A stretch of DNA of 64,000 nucleotides from Nocardioides sp. Root240 (GCF_001428825.1 NZ_LMIT01000001.1:470258-534257); one strand, 5' to 3'; positions 33,430 through 41,678 are shown, counted from the stretch's first letter. The notes: a model not told the origin generated them from the sequence alone. Translations and numbers: made by a program.

Positions 33430-34269
33430 TCACTCCGGGCGCGGGAACTGCGCGCGCATCGCCAGGTCCCAGCCCCGGTCCCCCAGCACCTTGCGGGTCA
33501 CCATCGCGGCCGGCGCGGAGACCGTGACGGTGTAGCGCGGCTTCGGGTGGCCCTTGGTCAGCGCCTTCTCGATCACCTTCGCGACCGCCTCGGGCGGACC
33601 GCCGAAGCGGGCCATCGGGCCGCCGTAGGCCTCGGAGGTGGCGGACTGGACCTGCGCGTTGAAGGCGGCGTACGGGCCCTCGCCGGTCGGCATGCCAGCC
33701 GCGACGGCGGCCTCGAAGTTCGTGGTGATCAGGCCGGGCTCGATCAGGACCACCTTGATGCCGAAGCCGGAGACCTCGAAGCGCAGCGCGTCGGAGAGGG
33801 CCTCCACGGCGTACTTCGTCGCGTGGTAGGCGCCGCCGCCGGGGAAGGTGAGCTTGCCGCCCATGGAGCCGATGTTGACGATCCGGCCGGAGCGCTGCTC
33901 GCGCATCGTCGGCAGCACCAGCTGGGTGAGGCGGAGCAGCCCGAAGACGTTGGTCTCGAACTGGCGACGTACGTCGTCGACGTCGAGCGACTCGAGCGCG
34001 CCGGACTGGGAGTAGCCGGCGTTGTTGACCAGGGCGTCGATCCGGCCGGAGCCGGCGAGGACGGCGTCGACCGCGCCCGTCATGGACGCCTCGTCGGTGA
34101 CGTCGAGGGCGACGGTGCGGCAGCCGGCCGCGGCGAGGTCCGCGAGGGTCTCGGGACGGCGGGCGCTGGCCCACACGTCCCAGCCGTTGGCGGCCAGGCG
34201 CTGCGCGGTCGCGGCGCCGATCCCGGAGGAGCAGCCGGTGATCAGGACGGTCCCCCGTGTGTTCGTCAT
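33430..34269 (-). CDS. Short-chain dehydrogenase/reductase (SDR)
   Basis: A 279-residue classical SDR. The cofactor site is TVLITGCSSGIGAATAQRLA at the N terminus; NNAG is near residue 84; the catalytic set is Ser (NIGSMGG), Tyr and Lys in AYHATKYAVEAL. The acidic/basic residues after the first strand (ARRPETL) suggest NADP. The substrate is unknown. An SDR also lies next to the sigH region in M. tuberculosis (Rv3224), though orthology is not shown here. It follows rsrA on the same strand after 39 bases and could be part of the SigR unit. Confidence 0.9.
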   Translation of the reverse strand: MTNTRGTVLITGCSSGIGAATAQRLAANGWDVWASARRPETLADLAAAGCRTVALDVTDEASMTGAVDAVLAGSGRIDALVNNAGYSQSGALESLDVDDVRRQFETNVFGLLRLTQLVLPTMREQRSGRIVNIGSMGGKLTFPGGGAYHATKYAVEALSDALRFEVSGFGIKVVLIEPGLITTNFEAAVAAGMPTGEGPYAAFNAQVQSATSEAYGGPMARFGGPPEAVAKVIEKALTKGHPKPRYTVTVSAPAAMVTRKVLGDRGWDLAMRAQFPRPE

Positions 34270-34308
34270 GCCGCGATCATGACAGAGGCCGACGGTGCGG
34301 CAGGAGGC

Positions 34309-34611
34309 TCAGCCCTCGCTGATCTGCACCTGGATCTGCTGGATCTGGATGCGCACCTTGGCGCGCAGCTCCTCGGGCGCGGTCTCGCCGCACGAGCGGG
34401 CCACGACGGCCTTCACGGTGCGCTGGAGGTCGTAGCGCTCCAGGCAGGGGCTGCACGAGTCGATGTGGGCGCGCACGACGGCACAGTCGCCCGCCTCGAG
34501 CTCGTTGTCGATCAGCCGGACGATCCGCTCGAGGAAGTCCGCACAGTCGGCATTGCTCGGGTCGTCGTGGACGTGCCCGTGGCCCTCGTGTCCCTCGGTG
34601 TGCGTGGACAT
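34309..34611 (-). CDS. rsrA: Mycothiol-system anti-sigma factor RsrA
   Basis: A 100-residue zinc-binding anti-sigma factor. The ZAS motif is His49-X3-Cys53-X2-Cys56 (AHIDSCSPC), with further cysteines at 23, 43 and 74. The N terminus carries a His-rich run (HEGHGHVH) that is unusual for the family and might bind metal. Oxidation forms disulfides, releases zinc and frees SigR. The ATG overlaps the sigR stop by one base (TGATG), as in Streptomyces. A GTG three bases earlier is possible. Confidence 0.92.
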   Translation of the reverse strand: MSTHTEGHEGHGHVHDDPSNADCADFLERIVRLIDNELEAGDCAVVRAHIDSCSPCLERYDLQRTVKAVVARSCGETAPEELRAKVRIQIQQIQVQISEG

Positions 34612-35321
34612 CACTGGCCTCCCTCGAGCGGCGCGTCGCCACCCGTACGGACGTAGTCGGAGAGCATGTCGCGCAGCTGACGGCGACCGCGGTGCAGGCG
34701 GGACATGACCGTCCCGATCGGCGTGTCCATGATCTCGGCGATCTCCTTGTAGGCGAATCCCTCGACGTCGGCGAGGTAGACCGCGAGACGGAACTCCTCC
34801 GGGAGCCGCTGCAGCGCGTCCTTGACCTGGCTGTCGGGCAGGTGCTCGAGCGCCTCCATCTCGGCGGACTTCAGGCCCGTCGAGGTGTGCGACTCGGCCC
34901 GCGCGAGCTGCCAGTCCTCCACGTCACCGGTGTCGCCCGCGAACGACTGCTGCGGCTGGCGCTGCTTCTTCCGGTAGTTGTTGATGAAGGTGTTGGTCAG
35001 GATGCGGTACAGCCAGGCCTTGAGGTTGGTGCCGGGCTTGAACTGGTGGAAGGCGGAGAACGCCTTGGCGAAGGTCTCCTGCACCAGGTCCTCGGCGTCG
35101 GCCGGGTTGCGGGTCATCCGCATCGCGGCGCCGTACAGCTGGTCGAGGTACGGCAGCGCGTCCCGCTCGAAGCGGGCGGCGCGGTCCTCGGGGGACTCGG
35201 TGGCGACGTCAACCACCTCGGGCTCCCCCAGGGAGTCGAGGTCGGACAGGTCGGAGATCTCGGTCATCGCGTCCCAGCGTACGGCGTCCGCCGCGCTCGG
35301 GCGTTCCATCGTCGCGATCAT
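34611..35321 (-). CDS. sigR: Thiol-stress ECF sigma factor SigR/SigH
   Basis: A 236-residue ECF sigma factor. Region 2 reads [42 protein letters not shown] and region 4 [45 protein letters not shown]. It directs the response to disulfide stress and is held by RsrA, encoded next. A SigR-type promoter (GGGAAT-N18-GTT) just upstream indicates autoregulation. Three in-frame starts exist (35321, 35309, 35267). The first gives a roughly 50-residue extra N terminus like the unstable SigR-prime form of Streptomyces; a transcript from that promoter would begin almost at ATG 35321. Confidence 0.94.
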   Translation of the reverse strand: MIATMERPSAADAVRWDAMTEISDLSDLDSLGEPEVVDVATESPEDRAARFERDALPYLDQLYGAAMRMTRNPADAEDLVQETFAKAFSAFHQFKPGTNLKAWLYRILTNTFINNYRKKQRQPQQSFAGDTGDVEDWQLARAESHTSTGLKSAEMEALEHLPDSQVKDALQRLPEEFRLAVYLADVEGFAYKEIAEIMDTPIGTVMSRLHRGRRQLRDMLSDYVRTGGDAPLEGGQ

Positions 35322-35330
35322 GGAAGCAAG

Positions 35331-35357
35331 AACGCCGGGTCAGGCACTCCCATTCCC
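35331..35357 (-). promoter_or_regulatory. SigR-dependent autoregulatory promoter
   Basis: On the minus strand GGGAAT (35357-35352) and GTT (35333-35331) are 18 bases apart, the published SigR pattern GGAAT-N18-GTT. The start of transcription would fall within a few bases of the sigR ATG at 35321. The promoter lies inside the 3' end of the hydrolase gene that precedes sigR. Confidence 0.78.
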
Positions 35358-35996
35358 CACGATCTCCCGCACGATCCACTCGAGCGTCGACTCGACCACG
35401 ATCGCCATCGCCTCGTCCTCGCTCACGGGGCCCCGCTTGGGGACCGCGAGCCCGTGGTCCGCCCCCGGTACGACGGCCAGGTCGGTCCGCCCCGGCAGCG
35501 GGTCCGGGAACTCCTCGGGCCGTCCGAACGGGTCCCGCTCCCCCTGCACGACCAGGGTCGGCACGCCCGCGCCGGCGAGCTCGTCGAGGCGCGACCGCTC
35601 CGGCTTGCCGGGCGGGTGCAGCGGGAAGGACAGCGCGAGGCAGCCGCAGGCGTCGAGCTCGAGGGCCGTGCGCGCGGCCGAGCGGGCACCGGCGGACCGG
35701 CCGCCGACGACCAGCGGCGAACGGGTCCGCAGCGAGCCGGCCGCGGCGCGCAGGCCGACGTCGAGGGTCGGCGGCGCGCTGGCGACCTTCTTGCCGGCAC
35801 GGCGCCACGGCTGCTCGAAGAGCGCGACGGTGATGCCCTGGCCGGGCAGGGCGGCGGCGAGGGCGGCGAGGTCGCGCGCCTCGATGCCCCCTCCCGCGCC
35901 GTGGCTGAGCAGGAGGGTGGCGAGCGGCTTGCGGGCCCTGCGCACCACGAGCCGGCCCTCGCCGTACTCGGTGGGGACGAGGCGCTCGTCGGTCAC
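35340..35996 (-). CDS. Alpha/beta hydrolase (dienelactone hydrolase-like KANL2 fold)
   Basis: A 218-residue hydrolase. SHGAGGGIEARDLAALAAALPG opens the fold; the nucleophile lies in LVVGGRSAGARSAARTAL (GRSAG serine near residue 98), and the later VVQGERDPFG and PGADHGLAVP hold the acid and histidine. The family acts on esters or short acyl substrates. It starts with GTG in a GTGA overlap with the SRAP gene, so the two are coupled. Its 3' end contains the SigR promoter that drives the next gene. Confidence 0.8.
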   Translation of the reverse strand: MTDERLVPTEYGEGRLVVRRARKPLATLLLSHGAGGGIEARDLAALAAALPGQGITVALFEQPWRRAGKKVASAPPTLDVGLRAAAGSLRTRSPLVVGGRSAGARSAARTALELDACGCLALSFPLHPPGKPERSRLDELAGAGVPTLVVQGERDPFGRPEEFPDPLPGRTDLAVVPGADHGLAVPKRGPVSEDEAMAIVVESTLEWIVREIVGNGSA

Positions 35997-36802
35997 AGGA
36001 GTGTTCCCTGGGCGTCGTCCTCGTCGGGCAGGTCGCCCTCGAGGGGCAGCGGCTCGACCAGCTCCGGCCCGTTGTTGGCCACGTTGCCCACCGCCGCCGA
36101 GACCGGGTACGCCGTCAGCCCCGCCTGCTGGGCCGGGGTCAGCAGCGCCGGGAGGTCCGCCACCGTGTGCCTTGGGTCCAGCCACTCCGAGCGGCGGTCG
36201 CGGCCCACCAGCAGGGGCATCCGGTCGTGGATCCGGCCGAGGTCGTCGGTCGCCTCCGTGGTCAGCACGGTGCAGGTCCAGCGGAAGGCGCCCTCGGCGT
36301 CCTCCGGGACCGACCGGTCGCGCCAGATCTCGTAGAGCCCGGCCATGGCGAGGATCGAGCCGTCCTCCGGGGTGATGAAGAAGGGCTGCTTGACCCGCCC
36401 CTTCTTCGAGCCCAGCCCCTTGGCGCCCTTGCGGTCGGTCTCGTACCACTCGAAGTAGCCGTCGGCCGGCACGATGCACCGCCGCGACGCGAACGCCTTG
36501 CGGAACGCCGGCTTCTCGGCGACCGTCTCCATCCGCGCGTTGATCATCCGGCTGCCGATCTTCTCGTCCTTGGCCCACGACGGCACCAGTCCCCAGCGCA
36601 GCGCGCGGAGCTGGCGCACGGGGTCGCCGGTGCGGTCGGGATCGTCGTCGGTGCGCGGAACACGCTCCATGACGGCGTACACCTCGTCGGTCGGGGCGAC
36701 ATTCCACGACGGCGCGATCGCCCGCTCCAGGCGTGGATCGAGCACCTCGAACTCCTCGGCGATGTCCTCCGGACTCCGGCTCGAGGCATAGCGACCGCAC
36801 AT
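35993..36802 (-). CDS. SOS response-associated peptidase family (SRAP, YedK/HMCES-like)
   Basis: A 269-residue protein with the SRAP fold. The catalytic Cys2 is exposed after methionine removal (MCGRYASS); N-terminal NVAPTDEVYAVME, NARMETV near 88 and ADGYFEWYE (Glu118) follow, with a histidine in RIHDRMPLLV. These proteins form a covalent link with abasic sites in single-stranded DNA and protect the genome. ATG 36802 is required for Cys2 to be second. TAGATT (36810-36815 on the minus strand) lies seven bases before it, so the message is probably leaderless. It heads the run SRAP-hydrolase-sigR-rsrA, and is near aroA as Rv3226c is in M. tuberculosis. Confidence 0.92.
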   Translation of the reverse strand: MCGRYASSRSPEDIAEEFEVLDPRLERAIAPSWNVAPTDEVYAVMERVPRTDDDPDRTGDPVRQLRALRWGLVPSWAKDEKIGSRMINARMETVAEKPAFRKAFASRRCIVPADGYFEWYETDRKGAKGLGSKKGRVKQPFFITPEDGSILAMAGLYEIWRDRSVPEDAEGAFRWTCTVLTTEATDDLGRIHDRMPLLVGRDRRSEWLDPRHTVADLPALLTPAQQAGLTAYPVSAAVGNVANNGPELVEPLPLEGDLPDEDDAQGTLL

Positions 36803-36852
36803 GCCCGCCAATCTAGATGACTGCGCCGACGCACCCCGGGTACCGCACGGTC

Positions 36853-37365
36853 ATGGCTCTGAGCAGACTCCTCGCCCGGCCCCTCCTCGCCTCCTACTTC
36901 CTCGCGAACGGCGTGCAGGACCTCAAGGACGCCCCCGCGCGGGCCAAGGAGGCCGCACCGGTGACCGAGGTGCTGGCCCCTGCGGTCGACAACGCGACGC
37001 CGGAAGGTCTGCACGTCCCGCAGGACCCGACCACCTGGGTGCGGATCAGTGGGGCACTCCAGCTGGCCGCCGGTGCGGCCCTGGCGACCGGCAAGGCGCC
37101 GCGGCTCTCCGCGGCCGTCCTCGGGGCGACCCTGGTCCCCTCGACGGCGGCGCACCACCGGTTCTGGGAGGCGGCCACGCCGGAGGAGCGGAAGGCGCAG
37201 CTCGTGCACTTCGCCAAGAACGCCTCGCTCGCCGGGGGGCTGCTGATCGCGGCCCTCGACACGGCCGGTCGTCCGGGCCTGGCGTGGCGCGCCCAGCACG
37301 CGGCGCACGACGCCCGGCGTGAGGCGGCGCTCCTCGGCACCAAGGTCAAGGCGCGCGTTCACTAG
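36853..37365 (+). CDS. DoxX family membrane protein
   Basis: A 170-residue membrane protein of the DoxX type. It opens MALSRLLARPLLASYFLANGVQDLKD, a usual DoxX start, and has about four hydrophobic segments (4-20, 66-83, 86-104 and 128-143). Its role is unclear; relatives are linked to redox or thiol stress. The ATG at 36853 is chosen because it gives the family start and has TACCGC six bases upstream; ATG 36817 is the alternative. It is divergent from the SRAP gene and lies 13 bases before aroA. Confidence 0.78.
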   Translation: MALSRLLARPLLASYFLANGVQDLKDAPARAKEAAPVTEVLAPAVDNATPEGLHVPQDPTTWVRISGALQLAAGAALATGKAPRLSAAVLGATLVPSTAAHHRFWEAATPEERKAQLVHFAKNASLAGGLLIAALDTAGRPGLAWRAQHAAHDARREAALLGTKVKARVH

Positions 37366-37378
37366 ACTCACGCGGGAG

Positions 37379-38662
37379 ATGAGCACTCCTGATCCCTGGC
37401 CCGCGCCCACCGTCAGCTCCCCCGTCGACCGCACGGTCAGCCTGCCGGGCAGCAAGTCGCTCACCAACCGCGCGCTGGTGCTGGCCGCGATCGCCGACGG
37501 CCCGTCCGTCGTACGACGTGCGCTGCGCTCGCGCGACACCCTGCTCATGGCACAGGCGCTCACAGCACTGGGCGCCTCGGTCGACACCAGCGGCGAGGAC
37601 TGGGCGGTCGTGCCGCTCGACGGGACCGTTCCCGGCGGCCGCGCCGACGTGGACTGCGGCCTGGCCGGGACCGTGATGCGCTTCGTGCCGCCCATCACCG
37701 GGCTGGTGGCCGGCGACGTCGCCTTCGACGGCGACGAGCACATGCGCAAGCGGCCGGTGGGCGAGATCCTGACGGCGCTGCGCGGGCTCGGCGTACCGGT
37801 CTCGGACGGTGACGCGCTCCCGTTCACCATCGCGGGCACCGGCACGGTCGCCGGCGGCACGGTGGTCATCGACGCGTCGGCGTCCTCGCAGTTCGTGTCC
37901 GCCCTGCTCCTGGCGGGCGCGCGCTTCGAGGCCGGGGTCGACGTGCGCCACGACGGGGAGCCGATCCCCTCGCTCCCCCACATCGAGATGACGATCGCGA
38001 TGCTCCGCGACCGCGGTGTCGCGGTCGACGACTCCGAGGCCGACCGCTGGGTGGTCGCGCCCGGACCGGTGAAGGCGTACGACGAGGCGATCGAGCCCGA
38101 CCTCTCCAACGCCGCGCCCTTCCTCGCCCTCGCCGCGGTGTCCGGCGGCTCGGTGACGGTCCGCGACTGGCCGACCGCCACCACGCAGGCCGGCGACGCA
38201 CTGCGCGACCTGCTGGCGCAGATGGGCTGCACCGTCGAGCGCGTCGCCGAGGGCCTGCGGGTCATCGGCCCCGCCGACGGCTGGCGCGGGCTGCAGGGCC
38301 TGCAGGCCGACCTGCACGACGTCGGCGAGCTGGCACCGGCGGTCGCCGCGCTGTGCGCCCTGGCGCAGACGCCGTCCCACCTGAGCGGCATCGCCCACAT
38401 CCGCGGCCACGAGACCGACCGCCTGGCCGCCCTCGCGACCGAGCTGAGCGCCCTCGGCGCCGACGTCGACGAGCATCCCGACGGCCTGACGATCCGGCCC
38501 GCCCCTCTCTCCCCCGGCGTCTTCCACACCTACGCCGACCACCGCATGGCCCACGCCGGCGTCATCGTCGGAGCGGCCGTCCCGGGCGTCCTCGTCGAGA
38601 ACGTCGCCACCACCAGCAAGACCTTCCCCGACTTCGCGGACTTCTGGTCCGGTCTGTTCTGA
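37379..38662 (+). CDS. aroA: 3-phosphoshikimate 1-carboxyvinyltransferase (EPSP synthase)
   Basis: A 427-residue EPSP synthase. The N-terminal PEP/shikimate site is LPGSKSLTNRALVLAAIA (Lys-Ser pair and Arg); DCGLAGTVMRFVPPI, GDEHMRKRPVGEIL, ASASSQFVSALLL and HPDGLTI followed by YADHRMAHA are all conserved parts. It joins PEP to shikimate 3-phosphate in the chorismate pathway. The ATG is ten bases after TAGACT (37363-37368), a probable promoter, so the leader is at most a few bases long. rsgA follows 13 bases on, as in mycobacteria. Confidence 0.96.
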   Translation: MSTPDPWPAPTVSSPVDRTVSLPGSKSLTNRALVLAAIADGPSVVRRALRSRDTLLMAQALTALGASVDTSGEDWAVVPLDGTVPGGRADVDCGLAGTVMRFVPPITGLVAGDVAFDGDEHMRKRPVGEILTALRGLGVPVSDGDALPFTIAGTGTVAGGTVVIDASASSQFVSALLLAGARFEAGVDVRHDGEPIPSLPHIEMTIAMLRDRGVAVDDSEADRWVVAPGPVKAYDEAIEPDLSNAAPFLALAAVSGGSVTVRDWPTATTQAGDALRDLLAQMGCTVERVAEGLRVIGPADGWRGLQGLQADLHDVGELAPAVAALCALAQTPSHLSGIAHIRGHETDRLAALATELSALGADVDEHPDGLTIRPAPLSPGVFHTYADHRMAHAGVIVGAAVPGVLVENVATTSKTFPDFADFWSGLF

Positions 38663-38675
38663 GAGGTCACGCCTG

Positions 38676-39677
38676 ATGGGTCGCTACGACGAGAACGACG
38701 TCGAGCACTACGAGCGTCCGCGTCGTCGCACCCGTCCCCGGACGAAGGACCGGCCCGCCCACGACGACGCCGTCGAGGGCCTCGTCATCACCGTCGACCG
38801 CGGCCGGTTCACGCTGCTGATCGACGGCCGCACCGTGACCGCCATGAAGGCCCGCCCACTCGGCCGCAAGGGCGTCGTCGTGGGCGACCGCGTGCGCGTG
38901 GTCGGCGACGTGTCGGGAGCCGACGGCTCGCTCGCGCGCATCGTGGAGGTCCAGGAGCGCAGCAGCACGCTGCGTCGTACCGCTGACGACGACGACCCGA
39001 TCGAGCGCGTGATCGTCGCCAACGTGACCCAACTGGTGATCGTCACCGCCCTGGCCGACCCCGAGCCGCGGCCGCGGTGGATCGACCGTGCCCTGGTCGC
39101 GGCGTACGACGCCGGGATGACGCCCCTGCTCTGCCTCACGAAGGCGGACCTGGAGGACCCCGAGACCCTGTTGTCGACGTACCGGTCGCTGGGGGTGCCG
39201 TGGGAGGTCACCCGCCGCGACGCCGACCGCACGATCATCGGCCTGGACGCGCTGCACGACCGGCTGCGCGGCGAGACCAGCGTGCTGATCGGCCACAGCG
39301 GCGTGGGCAAGTCGACGCTCGTCAACGCGCTGGTGCCCGACGCGCGGCGCGAGACCGGCCACGTGAACGCGGTGACCGGTCAGGGCCGGCACACGTCGAC
39401 GTCGGCGTTGATGCTGCCGCTCGGGGACGGCGACGGCTGGATCATCGACACCCCCGGCATCCGGTCGTTCGGACTCGCGCACGTCCAGCCCGAGCACCTG
39501 ATCGAGGCGTTCCCCGACCTCGACGAGATGACCGAGGACTGCCCGCGCGGGTGCACCCACGGCGAGGACGAGCCCGAGTGCGGGCTCGACGAGGCGGTCG
39601 CCGAGGGTGCGGCGGACCCGGAGCGGGTCGCTTCCTTCCGGCGACTGCTGGCCGCGCGGTCGGTGACCGACTACTGA
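38676..39677 (+). CDS. rsgA: Ribosome small subunit-dependent GTPase RsgA
   Basis: A 333-residue circularly permuted GTPase. An N-terminal OB-fold (about residues 35-100) precedes the GTPase core, where G4 (LTKADL) comes before the P-loop GHSGVGKSTLVNAL and G3 DTPGIRSFG. The C-terminal zinc site is CPRGCTHGEDEPECGL. It helps mature the 30S subunit. The N terminus is basic (RPRRRTRPRTKDRP), as is usual in actinobacteria. It is just after aroA and so probably transcribed with it. Confidence 0.95.
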   Translation: MGRYDENDVEHYERPRRRTRPRTKDRPAHDDAVEGLVITVDRGRFTLLIDGRTVTAMKARPLGRKGVVVGDRVRVVGDVSGADGSLARIVEVQERSSTLRRTADDDDPIERVIVANVTQLVIVTALADPEPRPRWIDRALVAAYDAGMTPLLCLTKADLEDPETLLSTYRSLGVPWEVTRRDADRTIIGLDALHDRLRGETSVLIGHSGVGKSTLVNALVPDARRETGHVNAVTGQGRHTSTSALMLPLGDGDGWIIDTPGIRSFGLAHVQPEHLIEAFPDLDEMTEDCPRGCTHGEDEPECGLDEAVAEGAADPERVASFRRLLAARSVTDY

Positions 39678-39682
39678 GCCTG

Positions 39683-40132
39683 TCAGCCCGCCGGGTTCCA
39701 GGTCGCCTGCGCGCCGGCGTCGCCCGTCAGGTAGACCAGCACCAGGGTCGCCACGGCCGCGAGCGCGGTCAGGGCACCGAGGGCGACGCGGACGGCGCCG
39801 GTGCGGGTGTGGAACCACGCCGCCACGAAGGCCACCACAGCGAAGACCGTGACGCCGATGCGGAGCTTCTCGGCCCATTCCTCGTGGTCCTCGATCTTGC
39901 CGGCGAGCGGCTCGACCACGCCCGTGAACTGCTCGTCACGGAGGTCCTCGCCCGACAGGAAGGCGACCCAGATGCTGACCAGCGAGATCGCGGCGAGCAC
40001 GACCAGTGGCCAGCGCAGGCGGTCGCGCCACGACGGGACGCAGTAGACCAGGGCGGCGAGGGACGCGAGCGGTGTGAACACCACGGCGGCGTGGACCACG
40101 AGCGGATGCAGTGGGACCCCGTTGATCTCCAT
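39683..40132 (-). CDS. DUF2231 domain membrane protein
   Basis: A 149-residue protein with four membrane segments (about residues 13-30, 37-57, 89-108 and 113-131). It begins MEINGVPLHPLVVHAAVVFTPLA, the DUF2231 signature with paired histidines His9 and His14, which in other members suggest heme or metal binding. Function is unknown. It converges on rsgA with five bases between stops, and is divergent from hisN across 60 bases. Confidence 0.85.
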   Translation of the reverse strand: MEINGVPLHPLVVHAAVVFTPLASLAALVYCVPSWRDRLRWPLVVLAAISLVSIWVAFLSGEDLRDEQFTGVVEPLAGKIEDHEEWAEKLRIGVTVFAVVAFVAAWFHTRTGAVRVALGALTALAAVATLVLVYLTGDAGAQATWNPAG

Positions 40133-40192
40133 GGTTGAAGACTGCACTACCGCGCCAACCGGCACCAGCAAGGACACGGCTAGGGTGCCCCT

Positions 40193-41098
40193 GTGGCCGC
40201 ACCCGACTACACCGACGACCTGCGTCTGGCGCACCTGCTCGCCGACGACGCGGACTCGCTGACCCAGGCCCGGTTCCGCGCCATCGACCTGCACGTGATG
40301 AGCAAGCCGGACCTGACCCCCGTGACCGATGCCGACCAGGCGGTCGAGGCGTCGATCCGCCGTACCCTCTCCAAGGCGCGCAGCCGTGACGCCGTCACCG
40401 GCGAGGAGCAGGGCACCTCCGGCCACTCGCAGCGGCGCTGGATCGTCGACCCGATCGACGGCACCAAGAACTTCGTCCGCGGCGTCCCGGTGTGGGCGAC
40501 GCTGATCTCCCTCGTCGTCGACGACGAGGTGGTGCTCGGCGTCGTGTCCGCCCCCGCGCTGCAGCGGCGCTGGTGGGCCTCGACCGGCCAGGGCGCGTGG
40601 ACCGGCAAGTCGCTCATGAAGGCGACACCGTGCCGGGTGTCGGACGTACGACGCCTCGAGGACGCCTCGTTCTCGTACTCCTCCATCAGCGGCTGGGAGG
40701 ACCGGGGCATCGGCGAGGACCTGCTGGCGCTGATGCGGCGGGTGTGGCGCACCCGCGCCTACGGCGACTTCTGGTCCTACATGCTGCTCGCCGAGGGCGC
40801 CGTCGACCTGGCCGCCGAGCCGGAGCTCGAGGTCTACGACATGGCCGCGCTCGACGTGATCGTGCGCGAGGCGGGCGGACGGTTCACCTCCCTCGACGGC
40901 CGGGACGGACCGTGGGGTGGCAACGCGCTGGCCAGCAACGGCCACCTGCACGAGGCGGCGCTGTCCTTCCTGGGCAGCATGGACGGCGGCGACGACGACC
41001 CGGACTGGCCGCGCACCGGCCCCGGCAGCGTGTCCGACCTGCGCTCGCGGCGGCGGTCCACCGACGAGACCAGTGACGGGGCCCCCGGCTCCGAGTAG
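40193..41098 (+). CDS. hisN: Histidinol-phosphatase, inositol monophosphatase type
   Basis: A 301-residue phosphatase of the inositol monophosphatase fold. Metal-binding motifs are GEEQG (Glu) and WIVDPIDGTKNFVRG, with the second Asp in VYDMAALDVIVREAGG near the end. Actinobacteria use this class (HisN) as histidinol-phosphatase; the close match to HisN in overall phrases (VTDADQAVEASIRRTL) supports that name. It starts with GTG six bases after TAGGGT (40181-40186), so the message is probably leaderless. The C-terminal tail (about 40 residues) is polar and variable. A CBS protein gene follows after ten bases. Confidence 0.9.
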   Translation: MAAPDYTDDLRLAHLLADDADSLTQARFRAIDLHVMSKPDLTPVTDADQAVEASIRRTLSKARSRDAVTGEEQGTSGHSQRRWIVDPIDGTKNFVRGVPVWATLISLVVDDEVVLGVVSAPALQRRWWASTGQGAWTGKSLMKATPCRVSDVRRLEDASFSYSSISGWEDRGIGEDLLALMRRVWRTRAYGDFWSYMLLAEGAVDLAAEPELEVYDMAALDVIVREAGGRFTSLDGRDGPWGGNALASNGHLHEAALSFLGSMDGGDDDPDWPRTGPGSVSDLRSRRRSTDETSDGAPGSE

Positions 41099-41108
41099 CC
41101 TGCGTCAC

Positions 41109-41540
41109 ATGCGCATCAGTGACGTGCTCCAGTCGAAGTCCCTCAAGGACGTGGTGACCATCCGCCCGGACGCCGGGGTGCGCGAGCTGCTCGCCGCCCT
41201 CGCGGAGCACAACATCGGGGCGGTGGTGGTCAGCGGCGACGGTACGACGCTCGACGGCATCGTCTCCGAGCGCGACGTCGTGCGCACCCTCCACCACGAC
41301 GGCACGGTCATCAACAACGTGGTCTCCGCGATCATGACCTCCGACGTGCGCACCTGCTCCCCCGAGGACGACCTCGACGAGGTGCTCCAGGTGATGACCG
41401 AGGGCCGCTTCCGCCACATCCCCGCCGCCAGCGAGGGTCGCGTGGTCGGCATCGTGAGCATCGGCGACCTGGTGAAGCACAAGATCGACCAGCTGGAGTT
41501 CGAGCGCGACCAGCTCGACTCCTACGTGCACCAGTCATAG
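41109..41540 (+). CDS. CBS domain protein
   Basis: A 143-residue protein made of two CBS domains (about residues 5-62 and 72-130). GVRELLAALAEHNIGAVVVSGDGTTLDGIVSERDVVRTL and RFRHIPAASEGRVVGIVSIGDLVKHKI show the two strand-turn-helix units that bind adenosyl ligands. Stand-alone CBS proteins often regulate other enzymes through ATP/AMP sensing. The target is unknown. TAGCCT (41096-41101) lies seven bases before the ATG, inside the hisN stop region, so it can be expressed from its own leaderless promoter or with hisN. Confidence 0.88.
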   Translation: MRISDVLQSKSLKDVVTIRPDAGVRELLAALAEHNIGAVVVSGDGTTLDGIVSERDVVRTLHHDGTVINNVVSAIMTSDVRTCSPEDDLDEVLQVMTEGRFRHIPAASEGRVVGIVSIGDLVKHKIDQLEFERDQLDSYVHQS

Positions 41541-41586
41541 CCCCTGCGACGCTGCGAGGCACGAGCAGCGGCGCAGACCGGGCTGA

Positions 41587-41678
41587 GGTCGAGTAGCGCC
41601 ACGGCTGAGGAACGAAGCCGCGACGCGCGTATCGAGACCCACCAGGGTGGTCTCGATACGGGCTCGCCCTACTCGACC
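41587..41678. repeat. Full copy of the GGTCGAGTAG palindromic repeat
   Basis: The element is bounded by GGTCGAGTAG (41587-41596) and its exact complement CTACTCGACC (41669-41678). Inside, CGGCT/AGCCG flank GAGGAACGA, and CGTATCGAGACC (41628-41639) pairs with GGTCTCGATACG (41649-41660). The right terminus provides the TAG stop of the hydrolase gene on the minus strand. Such bounded palindromes resemble miniature non-autonomous elements. Confidence 0.8.
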
